NCBI GenBank assembly: GCA_031292515.1 | Contig: JARLGZ010000278.1 | Span: 81,891-122,582 of the forward strand | Direction: 5' to 3' | Origin: Puia sp. | GTDB lineage: Bacteria > Bacteroidota > Bacteroidia > Chitinophagales > Chitinophagaceae | Length of the DNA stretch: 40,692 nt | Notes under the pieces: generated by a model | Seen by the model: only the letters and a program-made list of their open reading frames with translations | Databases searched by the model: none | What the model was told of the DNA's origin: nothing | In this document: positions 9,626 through 18,103 of the stretch, piece by piece | Layout: each line of letters starts with the position of its first letter | Position numbering within the stretch: the stretch's first letter is position 1 | Program-made: the position numbers and the translations under genes

Positions 9626-12600
9626 TTACTTGCGGATCATTATTTTCTGCGTTCTGACGATCCCGTCGGATCCCATGAAAGTCAACAGGTAGATCCCGTC
9701 GGTAAAATGGGTATTCAAGGTCGCCAGCCCATTTTGTACCGGAATGGTGCCCTGCAACAGCAATCTGCCGCTCAGATCGTACCAGTTGATCTTCAGACTG
9801 GTCTCGCCGGGATTGATCCCGCTGATATAGACCGTACCTGCCGAAGGGTTCGGGTAGACGGAGATCGGCTGTATGTCGCTGAAGTTCACTACGGCGATCG
9901 ACGAATAGGTGAAAGTTCCATCGAGATCGGTCTGTTTTAAACGATAGTAGTTGTTTCCCGGGTTAGGACTTGGGTCGTTTGCCGTATAATAAAGGGTAGC
10001 CGTACTATTGCCATGGAAGGCTTCCGTGTTCACCCTTTGTATCGAGTCGAAATTCATTCCGTCGCGGCTTCTCTCTACCGTAAAATAGCTGTTGTTTGTC
10101 TCCATCGAGGTGGCCCAGGCGAGATCTACGCTATTGTTGTCGGCTTTCGCATTGAAATACAGCAGCCCGATCGGTAATACGTTGTTCCCTACAGACTTGT
10201 CTGCAAGCGCGAAGGTCGAAAACGAAGTAAAGGCCACGGGTGAGGAAGTGGAAGTCACACTTCCCACGAGGTTCGCTCCTGCGTTATACGGAGGAGCCCC
10301 GGCCCCGCCGATATCGATCCACTGCGTAGGGCTGGTATAGGTGTTTTTCACGATCGTAACCGTGGATCCGTTCGAAACGATATCATTGGCTCCGAAAAAT
10401 ATTTGTATAGTCTGGCTTCCGCTTAATCCCAGCGTGGGCTGGTTATTGTTGGAGGCGTCCGTCCTGCCTATAGTGTAGTAGTGGACTTCCGAGACACGGT
10501 CTGCACTCGGAGGAAGCGTGTAATTCAGCGCGGCCGCGCTGGCATCGAACAACTGCGCCGTATAGGTATACAAACTGTTGGAAGAGTGGTTAACGGTAAG
10601 TACAAAGGGTCTGCAATCGGGGCTGGTACCTATCGGAAAATTGAGCGTGGACGTCCCGCTGCCGGATTTCTGATATTTCATGGGTCCGTTCACATAGCTG
10701 GTGGACAATGCGGTGCCGGCTGCAGTAGAAGAGCCGTTCAGCATGGTCAGGATATGGGCGCTTGAAGTATTCAGAAGACCCGAGCTCAGTGCAAGATTGA
10801 CCGATACATTGATAGAAGTAGTGTTCAAAGTGACCCCGCTACCGGTATTATTGATTACCAGGCGCGTAAACACAGGGGTCGGCGTGCCGGCCGTGGCATT
10901 GATATTCTGGCCGGCTGTTCCTGTAAAGGTGGCCGTACCGCTGCTTTGGCCGAAGGTGACGGTCGACAGAGAGGTAACCGACACATTCCCTGCATAAGTA
11001 CTGTTTCCGTTATAATTGGGGTAAACAGCACCGGTATTCGTCTGCACAAAGGACACATCGCCGTTATAAGTGTCCGGGTTGTTATTGGTCATCATCAGGT
11101 AGCCGGTCCCGCTGTTGGTAAACGTGCCGGAAGCGTTGAAAATATTATTCCCCGGGCTCTGGTCGTTGGTCGTGCCTGTTTTTGTGCAATTGACCGTTCC
11201 GTTAAATACAGAACTGGAGAAAAGCAAACCAGGGCTGGAGGAAGTGAGGGCCCCGTTAAAAGTCGAGTTCGTGCCATACTGTATGTAACTGGTCCCTGTC
11301 GTCGTGATGTTTTGTGCGGTGCCCGGCCCGGCCTGTGTAAAATTCCTGAAGATCAGACCCCCTGAATTGAATCCGCCGGAGCCCACACCGATCGTTTTTC
11401 CCGCCGCAAGGGTGGCACTCCCGGTGCCATTCTCGAAATAGACACCGCCGCCATTCACATTTGTCACATTGATGTTGCCGTTGAACTGCGTGCTGGTACC
11501 GTTATTAGCCACGTAAATCCACAAGCCAGCGGAGGCAGGCTGGTTGTTGAACGTGACGTCGCCGTTGAAGACATTGCCTGTACTGTTGTAGGCGGGATAC
11601 ATGTGCTGCCCCGCACTTTGGTTATTGAAGGTTGCGGTAGATTGCCACAGATCGGGGTTGCCATTGCCCATCATGAAATAGCCTGCGCCTGTGTTCGTGA
11701 TGACGAAGGCGCCGTTGAAAGTGTTATTGCCGCTTGAAGCGTCGTTTGTCGGTCCGTTTTTTACCGAGGTGACGGTTCCGCCGAAGTTACAACCGTTAAA
11801 GAACAGGGCAGGGCTTGCCGTCGTCGTATTTCCTCCGAATGACGAAGAGGGGCCGAATGTCAGTGTGCCGGTACCGGTCAGCGTCAGGCTTTGCGGTGTC
11901 GAGCCGGACTGGGTGAACTGCCTGAGTAATAGGGTGCCTGCGGAAAACCCGCCGGCTCCTACACTGATGGTCTTTCCGGCGACCAGGGTCGCGTTGGCCG
12001 AAGTATTGCCCGTACAGAATTGGACACCCTGGCCATTGGTGGACGTTACAACGATATTGTCGTTAAAGACCGTATTTCCCGAGTTCTGGCTGACATAGAT
12101 CTGTGTATTGGCCGTGGGGGTATTGTTAAAGGTAGCTATGCCCCCAAAAAGGTTGTTCGGACTGTTATAAGCGACATAGATATTATTGCTGCCGGTATTA
12201 TTAAAGGTAGACATGGCATTGAACTGGTCTGCATTCCCGTTTCCGAATATCAGGTATCCGGAACCTGCATTGGTCATAACCGCAGGCCCGTTGAAGACGT
12301 TATTGCCGGTGCTGGCGTCATTGGAGGCCCCGGTTTTCGTCGAAGTCACCGTTCCGCTGAATGTACAGCCGTTGAAGAGCAAACCGGGGCTGGAAGAGAT
12401 CGTATTGCCGCCTATGGCTGAAGCAGGCCCAAATTGCAGATAAGAAGCCGTATTGCCCAGTGTCAGGTTGACCGGCGCGTTCCCCAGTTGGATAAATTGT
12501 TTGAGGATCAGGTAGCCGGCGTTTAACCCAGCCGTCCCTGCCTGGATCGTCATACCGGCTGCCTGAGTAGCCGTGGCCGTGGTATTTCCCCCGCAAAACC

Positions 12601-15600
12601 AGATCCCCTGTGCGCCTCCGCCTGTATTGACATAGATATTTCCATTGAACTGGTTGCCTGGGCTGGCCCATGCGAGTAAAAGCCTTTCCGATCCGTTATC
12701 GGTGAAAGTCACATCGTTATTCCAGATATCCGCGATTGAGTTGCCCAGCAGGAGGACGCCGGAACCTGAATTGGTGATCGAACAGGTGCCATTAAACGTA
12801 TTTTCTCCGGTGCTGTTATCTCCGGTAGACCCGGTCTTTGTACAATTCGTCGTGCCGTTAAAGACGCAGCCGTTAAAGAACAACGAAGGGCTGCTCGAAG
12901 TTACATTTCCGGCAAAGGAGGATGCAGGTCCAAATGTGAGGACGCCCGTTCCCGTCAACGGGAGCATATCCGCGCTGGCGCTTTGCTGGGTAAATTGCCT
13001 GAGCAGCAAGGTGCCGCATGAAAATCCGGCCGATCCAATACTGAGCGCGCTGTTGACAGACAGAATAGTCGTAGCCGTATTATTCCCTCCCGAAAACTGC
13101 ACGCCTGTTCCGCCGGTAGAAGAAACCACCACATTGCCATTCATTGTCGTTCCGGTCGAATACCAACTGACATAAATTCCCCCTCCGCCTGAGGGCGTAT
13201 TGTTAAAAGTTGCCACGTCTCCGAAAATATTGTTGGGGCTGTTATATGCAACATAGAGGTTGGAACTGCCCGTATTGTTAAAAGTCGATACTGTGTTGAA
13301 CTGATCTGCATTCCCATTTCCAAAGAGCAGGTAACCCGATCCCGCATTGGTGATCGTAGTAGCGCCGTTAAAAATATTGTTGCCGATGCTCGCGTCGTTG
13401 GAGGCGCCCGTTTTTGTGGAATTTACGGTTCCGCTAAAGGTGCACCCGTTAAAAAACAGCGAGGGACTCGAAGTGACGGCATTTCCTCCTATCGAAGAGG
13501 CCGGGCCGAATTGCAGGTAGGTAGCCGTACTGCTTAAAGTCAGGTTGACAGGTGTATTGCCCAACTGGGTAAACTGTTTTAGAATGAGATACCCGGCTGT
13601 CAGACCGGTCGAACCCGCCTGGACGGATTTGCCGGCGGCCAAGGTTGCCGTTGCAGTCGCATTGCCACCGCAAAACTGGATCCCCTGTGCGCTACCGGAG
13701 GTATTTACAATTATGTTCCCGTTAAACTGGTTGCCCGTGCTCGCCCAACAAGGCAATATCCGTTCCGATCCGTTGTCGGTAAATATGACATCGTTATTCC
13801 AGGTATCAGGATAGTTGTTGCCCAACAGGAAAAAACTGGTGCCGCTGTTGGTGATGGAGCAAATACCGTTAAAGACGTTTCCTCCTGAACAATAGTTCCC
13901 GTTTGCTCCCGTCTTTGTAATCGTCGACGCCCCATTGAAAGTACAGCCGTTTAAATAGACGTCCGAACTGCTGGCCACGAGGTCACCGCCAATCACGGAA
14001 TTGTGGGCAAAAATGAGTGGGGTGCTGGTTCCGCTGAATACCAGGTTCATGGCCGCGTTACCCAATTGTGTAAAGGTGTTCAGGCTTAGGAAGCCTGCGC
14101 TGTAGCCGGCAGCGCCAACCAATATCGTCTTGCCTGCCGCCAGCGTCGGCGTACCGGTACCGCTCGTCCAGCCGAGATAGATGCCACCGGAGCCCGTGCA
14201 GGTGAGCGTGATATTGTCATTGAATTGATCGTTGGAATTATAGCCGAGCATGAAATAACCGGTGTTGCTCTGCTGGTTGATCGTACAGGTCGAGTTGAAG
14301 ATGTTCTGATATTGGTTGTTGTGGTTATAGCTTCCCCCCGTCTTTGTAAAGCTGGCTGCTCCGTTGTAGGTGGCGCCCTGTGCCAGGATATCGGGGGCGG
14401 TCGCTGTGACGGCTCCTCCAAAATTGCTATAAGGTCCGAAGTAAAACACGGAGGTCCCTGTCCCGGTCAGGTTGATTGGCGCGTTCCCTGACTGAGTGAA
14501 TTGTTTCAGATAGAGATAGCCTGCTGTTAATCCGGTAGAACCGGCTTGTATGGTCATGCCTGCCGCGAGCGTGGCCGTAGCAGTGGTATTGCCTCCGCAG
14601 AACTGAATTCCCTGTGCACTTCCCGAAGTATTTACATTGATGTTCCCGTTGAACTGGTTGCCGGCGCTGGCCCAGCAAGGCAGCAGCCGTTCGGAGCCAT
14701 TATTGGTAAACGTGACATCGGCATTCCAGGTATCCGGGCTTGTGTTCCCGAGGAGAAAATAACTGCTGCCGTTGTTTGTGATCGAGCAAACCCCGTTGAA
14801 TACGTTGCCTCCCTGGCCATAGTCTCCGCCTGCGCCGGTCTTTGTAAAAGCCGAGGTCCCGTTGAATGTGCAGCCGCTAAGGTAGATGTCGGGGCTGGTT
14901 ACGACCAGGTTGCCTCCGATCACCGAACTGCGGGCGAAGGTAATGCCCGTGTTGGTGCCGCTAAATGCCAGGTTGATCGCGGCGCTGCCCAATTGTGTAA
15001 AGGTATTCAGGTTCAAATAGCCTGCGCTAAAGCCCGCTGCGCCGACCAATATCGTCTTGCCTGCCGCCAGGGTCGGCGTTCCGGTACCTGATGACCAGCC
15101 GAGATTGATTCCACCCGAGCCGGTGGAGGTTACAGTTATATTGTCGTTAAACTGATCATTGGAGTTATATCCGAGCATGAAATAGCCGGTGCTGCTCTGC
15201 TGGTTGATCGTGCACGTCGAATTGAATATGTTCTGGTATTGATTATTGTGGTTGCTGGAACCTCCTGTCTTCGTGAAAGTGGCGGCGCTGTTATAGGTGG
15301 CGCCCTGCGCCCAGATATCGGGGGCGGTCGCGGTAAAGGAACCTCCGAAATTGCTGTAGGGTCCGAAATAGAATACGGAAGAGCCCGTACCTGTAAGGTT
15401 GATCGCTGTATTGCCTAACTGGGTGAATTGTTTCAGATAGAGGTAGCCCGCTGTGAGACCGATGGAACCGGGTTGTATGGTTTTACCGGCGGCCAGGGTA
15501 GCCGTGGCGGTCGCGTTGCCTCCGCAAAATTGGATTCCCTGCGCACTTCCGGAGGTATTAACATAGATATTCCCATTAAACTGGTTGCCCGCAGTAGCCC

Positions 15601-16768
15601 AGCAGGGCAGGAGCCGCTCGGATCCATTGTCGGTGAAAACCACATCGCTGTTCCAGGTATCCGGGCTGTTATTGCCGAGCACCAGGTAGCTGCTGCCGCT
15701 GTTGGTGATATTGCTGGTCCCGTTAAAAGTATTTCCGCCATTACTGAAATCACCGGTCGTTCCTGTCTTGGTGATATTGGTGGTGCCACTAAAAACGCAG
15801 CCGTTCAGATACAGGGTCGGGCTGGTACAGTTGAAGTTTCCTCCAAAAGACGAAGAAGGTCCTAAAGTCACGCCGGCGGTTCCCGTGAAGATCAAGGTTT
15901 GCGGGGTCGCGCCCGTTTGTGTAAACCGGGGCAATGACAGGTTGCCCACAGAAAAGCCTGTCGAGCCGATGCCGATCGTCATATTATTGGCCAATACGGC
16001 GGTTGCCGAGAGCTGTTCGCAAAAAGTAATATTGGCGCCACCGGTGTTATTGACGACGATGTTGCCATTAAAACTTGTCGCTCCGGCATAAGCCATGCGG
16101 AGGTTTTGGGAGACCGAGGTGTTGGTGACCGTCAGGTTGCCATTGTAGATGCTGCCATAGATCAGCTCCGGCAGAAAATAGCCGCTTCCGCTGTTTAAAA
16201 AGGTGGTCGTACCGCCGTAGATAATATAGCCATTTGTCCTGTAGTATCCTGACCCGCTATTGGTTATCGACACGGTTGAATCGAAGATTGCTCCACCGCT
16301 GCCAGTCGTATTTGCCGTACCGGTTTGGTTCAGCGTAACGGGGCCGGCATAGGTTCCCCCGTTCAGGGTAATGGCGCCTGTCGTTATATTTAGAGCTGCA
16401 TTGGCGTTGAAAGTGGTATTCGTCAGGACCGCGGTACCGCTAGTCGCCGCATTTACGTTGAGCGTGCCATTTTTTATGGTGCCGGCCGTGAAGACTGCGT
16501 TGCCGGTGGCGGACAAGGTAAATCCGCCCAGATCGAGCGTCCCGCTCGTGACGGTAATATTGGTGATGGACCTGGCCGCATTTAATGCGCAGGTGTTGCT
16601 TCCTGTTACAATGGTGACATTGTCGGCCGCTCCGGGAATTCCATTCGGCGTCCAGTTAGTGGCCGTACTCCAGGCCGTCGAAGTGGCGCCGTTCCAGGTA
16701 TAGGATGTCTGTGAGGTTGCCGTCAGCACGATGATGTGCAGGCCGACAAGTAGTAAAAGGTTTTTCAT
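9626..16768 (-). CDS. Giant modular T9SS-secreted surface protein
   Basis: 2380 residues. A signal peptide (MKNLLLLVGLHIIVLTATSQ) precedes a TWNGATSTAWSTATNWTPNG block of a kind common at the mature start of Bacteroidota surface proteins. The bulk (about residues 170-1860) is a beta-rich, Asn/Gly/Thr/Ser-rich array of about ten modules, each with an NGCxFxGT...TKTG start, an FNG...ITNSGSGYLLLGN segment, a QFNGNI segment and a [KR]QFTQ.G strand. This suggests a right-handed beta-helix or adhesin-like stalk. A non-repetitive region follows, then a fibronectin-like segment (VDLAWATSMETNNSYFTVERSRDG) and a type A T9SS sorting domain (VYPNPSAGTVYISG ... GIYLLTF ... QKIMIRK). T9SS exports it and anchors it to the cell surface. 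Function may be adhesion or gliding-related; no enzyme motif was seen. It stands as a single-gene unit. Confidence 0.9.
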   Translation of the reverse strand: MKNLLLLVGLHIIVLTATSQTSYTWNGATSTAWSTATNWTPNGIPGAADNVTIVTGSNTCALNAARSITNITVTSGTLDLGGFTLSATGNAVFTAGTIKNGTLNVNAATSGTAVLTNTTFNANAALNITTGAITLNGGTYAGPVTLNQTGTANTTGSGGAIFDSTVSITNSGSGYYRTNGYIIYGGTTTFLNSGSGYFLPELIYGSIYNGNLTVTNTSVSQNLRMAYAGATSFNGNIVVNNTGGANITFCEQLSATAVLANNMTIGIGSTGFSVGNLSLPRFTQTGATPQTLIFTGTAGVTLGPSSSFGGNFNCTSPTLYLNGCVFSGTTNITKTGTTGDFSNGGNTFNGTSNITNSGSSYLVLGNNSPDTWNSDVVFTDNGSERLLPCWATAGNQFNGNIYVNTSGSAQGIQFCGGNATATATLAAGKTIQPGSIGLTAGYLYLKQFTQLGNTAINLTGTGSSVFYFGPYSNFGGSFTATAPDIWAQGATYNSAATFTKTGGSSNHNNQYQNIFNSTCTINQQSSTGYFMLGYNSNDQFNDNITVTSTGSGGINLGWSSGTGTPTLAAGKTILVGAAGFSAGYLNLNTFTQLGSAAINLAFSGTNTGITFARSSVIGGNLVVTSPDIYLSGCTFNGTSAFTKTGAGGDYGQGGNVFNGVCSITNNGSSYFLLGNTSPDTWNADVTFTNNGSERLLPCWASAGNQFNGNINVNTSGSAQGIQFCGGNTTATATLAAGMTIQAGSTGLTAGYLYLKQFTQSGNAPINLTGTGTSVFYFGPYSNFGGAVTATAPDILAQGATYNGAASFTKTGGSYNHNNQYQNIFNSTCTINQQSNTGYFMLGYNSNDQFNDNITLTCTGSGGIYLGWTSGTGTPTLAAGKTILVGAAGYSAGFLSLNTFTQLGNAAMNLVFSGTSTPLIFAHNSVIGGDLVASSSDVYLNGCTFNGASTITKTGANGNYCSGGNVFNGICSITNSGTSFFLLGNNYPDTWNNDVIFTDNGSERILPCWASTGNQFNGNIIVNTSGSAQGIQFCGGNATATATLAAGKSVQAGSTGLTAGYLILKQFTQLGNTPVNLTLSSTATYLQFGPASSIGGNAVTSSPSLFFNGCTFSGTVNSTKTGASNDASIGNNIFNGATTITNAGSGYLLFGNGNADQFNTVSTFNNTGSSNLYVAYNSPNNIFGDVATFNNTPSGGGGIYVSWYSTGTTMNGNVVVSSTGGTGVQFSGGNNTATTILSVNSALSIGSAGFSCGTLLLRQFTQQSASADMLPLTGTGVLTFGPASSFAGNVTSSSPSLFFNGCVFNGTTNCTKTGSTGDNSTGENTFNGTCSITNSGSGVLLLGNSIADIWNNDVTFTDNGSERLLLAWASPGNQFNGNIYVNTGGGAQGIWFCGGNTTATATQAAGMTIQAGTAGLNAGYLILKQFIQLGNAPVNLTLGNTASYLQFGPASAIGGNTISSSPGLLFNGCTFSGTVTSTKTGASNDASTGNNVFNGPAVMTNAGSGYLIFGNGNADQFNAMSTFNNTGSNNIYVAYNSPNNLFGGIATFNNTPTANTQIYVSQNSGNTVFNDNIVVTSTNGQGVQFCTGNTSANATLVAGKTISVGAGGFSAGTLLLRQFTQSGSTPQSLTLTGTGTLTFGPSSSFGGNTTTASPALFFNGCNFGGTVTSVKNGPTNDASSGNNTFNGAFVITNTGAGYFMMGNGNPDLWQSTATFNNQSAGQHMYPAYNSTGNVFNGDVTFNNQPASAGLWIYVANNGTSTQFNGNINVTNVNGGGVYFENGTGSATLAAGKTIGVGSGGFNSGGLIFRNFTQAGPGTAQNITTTGTSYIQYGTNSTFNGALTSSSPGLLFSSSVFNGTVNCTKTGTTNDQSPGNNIFNASGTFTNSGTGYLMMTNNNPDTYNGDVSFVQTNTGAVYPNYNGNSTYAGNVSVTSLSTVTFGQSSGTATFTGTAGQNINATAGTPTPVFTRLVINNTGSGVTLNTTSINVSVNLALSSGLLNTSSAHILTMLNGSSTAAGTALSTSYVNGPMKYQKSGSGTSTLNFPIGTSPDCRPFVLTVNHSSNSLYTYTAQLFDASAAALNYTLPPSADRVSEVHYYTIGRTDASNNNQPTLGLSGSQTIQIFFGANDIVSNGSTVTIVKNTYTSPTQWIDIGGAGAPPYNAGANLVGSVTSTSSPVAFTSFSTFALADKSVGNNVLPIGLLYFNAKADNNSVDLAWATSMETNNSYFTVERSRDGMNFDSIQRVNTEAFHGNSTATLYYTANDPSPNPGNNYYRLKQTDLDGTFTYSSIAVVNFSDIQPISVYPNPSAGTVYISGINPGETSLKINWYDLSGRLLLQGTIPVQNGLATLNTHFTDGIYLLTFMGSDGIVRTQKIMIRK
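11795..15805 (-). repeat. Nested tandem repeat array inside the giant surface-protein gene
   Basis: Four successive super-units, each a pair of modules. Boundaries taken at the NGCxF start of each pair are about 15805, 14875, 13950, 12875 and 11795. The first two units (~930 bp) are A+B pairs and the next two (~1075 bp) are A+C pairs. A modules share SERLLPCWA and IQFCGGN; B modules share QYQNIFNSTCTINQQS and GYNSNDQFNDN; C modules share NADQF, YVAYNSPNN and TFNNTP. DNA copies differ at many synonymous sites, so the duplications are not recent. Boundaries are accurate to tens of bases. Confidence 0.8.
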
Positions 16769-17177
16769 AGCTACCGATGCCTTGGATTTCGTGTTTTTAA
16801 AGGGTCTCCTCCATCTCTGGACGAGGATTAGCGACTTTCCGGATATATATCGTCCGATTTAATACTATTGCCTGGCGTGCTTGCTACGTCTCTAAAAGAC
16901 GGGCATATAATATTGAATATAAACGTTTTATCTTTATAAATAGTATGAGAGGCGGTAATGTATAGTATTGGAAGTTCCAATCGTCTACCTTACACCTACG
17001 CTTCCCGGTACGGGTTCGAACCCGTGCCGAATCACTGTACAAGGCTCAGGCCACATATTAAATATTTAATTATGAATAGCTTGTGATGCTTTTCCGTTTG
17101 CAGGCTTTCCCAGGATGGGATTTTTTTTCCAGAAAGGGTAAGGATTTTTTGAAAAGAAAAAATTGTAACATTGTCAT
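16769..17177. other. Divergent intergenic region
   Basis: 409 bp between the divergent starts of the giant surface protein and the esterase. It must hold both promoters, but no clear TAnnTTTG element was found on either strand; a weak TAACATTG lies at 17166-17173, too close to the esterase ATG to be trusted. The notable content is a palindrome at 17006-17029 with tRNA-like sequence beside it. The stretch 16900-16960 is AT-rich. No coding sequence is supported. Confidence 0.6.
17006..17029. repeat. 24-bp near-perfect palindrome with tRNA-like sequence
   Basis: Eleven of twelve pairs match around the centre TTC|GAA; the one mismatch (17009/17026) is a G-U wobble in a plus-strand transcript. 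On the minus strand it reads GGCACGGGT joined directly to TCGAACCCGT, both also found in the tRNA-Cys gene at 34.7 kb, and ATGTGGCC lies just upstream (17049-17056). It cannot fold as a complete tRNA. It could be a protein-binding palindrome or a deleted tRNA relic. Confidence 0.5.
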
Positions 17178-18083
17178 ATGCCTGAAAAAAGACAGGGACG
17201 AACTACCCTCATTCTGTCGTTGATAGCGATCTTTCTTTTTTGCCTGCGGGGGCTGAGCCAGGATACAATCCCTGTCCGGCAAATACCGCTATGGCCAGGC
17301 GGTGCGCCCGGGTATGAGAATCGCAGAACGGAGCCGGAGCAGGCGAAGGACTATTGGGTGAAGAATATCCATAACCCTTCCATTGCTGTTTATCTGCCCC
17401 CAAAAGGGAAGGCAAGCGGCGCGGCTGTCGTCATTTGTCCGGGGGGAGGACATCGTCTCCTCGTTTATGATGCTGAGGGCAAAGATCCGGCCCGGTTTCT
17501 CAATAGCATTGGCGTGGCCGCCATTATCTTGAAATACCGCCTGTTCCGCGAAGACAGCAACGGTACTTATACACTCGAAAGAGAAGTTCGCCAGGACGCG
17601 TATCGCGCCATGCGCCTGGTGAGAAGCCGGGCCGCCGGCTGGGGGATAGACACCGGCCGGGTAGGGATCATGGGATTTTCAGCAGGAGGTGAAGTATGCG
17701 CCCTGGTGGCCTATGCACCCGGCATGGGAGACCCTAAAGCTCCCGATCCCGTAGACCGTCTCAATGGAAAGCCCAATTTCCAGGTATTGGTTTATCCGGG
17801 GCCGCTGGGAGTACCGGAAATTGTTCCGGCCGATGCTCCTCCTGCTTTTCTGATCGCCGCTGCGGATGATCCGTGCTGTGCGGTTCCGGTGATAAAACTG
17901 CTGGAGAAATATCATGAAGCAAAGGTCCCCGTCGAAGCCCATATCCTGGCCCAGGGCAGTCATGGCTTCAACATGGGAAAGCGCTCCACGCTTAATTCTG
18001 TAAAGACATGGCCGCAAAGACTGGCCGATTGGTTTTCCGACACAAATATTCTGGATCCGTCAAAAAACAAAGGCGGTAAATAA
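17178..18083 (+). CDS. Secreted alpha/beta-hydrolase (acetyl-esterase/lipase type)
   Basis: 301 residues with a signal peptide (LILSLIAIFLFCLRGLSQ). It opens with IPLWPGGAPGYEN, typical of secreted carbohydrate acetyl-esterase-like hydrolases of Bacteroidota. The oxyanion-hole segment is VVICPGGGHR, the nucleophile elbow is GFSAGGE (Ser168), the acid is likely Asp230 or Asp231 in AAADDPCC, and the catalytic His is His262 in GSHGFNMG. The family (BD-FAE / esterase-lipase) removes acetyl or feruloyl groups from polysaccharides. The GH20 gene starts 20 bp after its stop, so both were probably co-transcribed. That neighbour suggests acetylated amino-sugar glycans as substrate, which is inferred. 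Only one ATG fits the signal peptide. Confidence 0.9.
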   Translation: MPEKRQGRTTLILSLIAIFLFCLRGLSQDTIPVRQIPLWPGGAPGYENRRTEPEQAKDYWVKNIHNPSIAVYLPPKGKASGAAVVICPGGGHRLLVYDAEGKDPARFLNSIGVAAIILKYRLFREDSNGTYTLEREVRQDAYRAMRLVRSRAAGWGIDTGRVGIMGFSAGGEVCALVAYAPGMGDPKAPDPVDRLNGKPNFQVLVYPGPLGVPEIVPADAPPAFLIAAADDPCCAVPVIKLLEKYHEAKVPVEAHILAQGSHGFNMGKRSTLNSVKTWPQRLADWFSDTNILDPSKNKGGK

Positions 18084-18103
18084 AACCCACCTCTCATTTT
18101 CCC

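Noticed and set aside
11795-15805. Regular repeats that might suggest a CRISPR array
   Set aside because: The period is about 930-1075 bp, the repeats are coding and diverged, and no cas genes or short spacers exist.
10092-16703. Many plus- and minus-strand frames of 60-180 codons inside the giant gene
   Set aside because: They are shadows of a repetitive, GC-biased coding sequence and repeat with the same period as the modules.
17006-17056. A second functional tRNA gene
   Set aside because: No acceptor stem or anticodon arm can be formed, and the T-arm does not have the standard 5-bp stem with a 7-nt loop.
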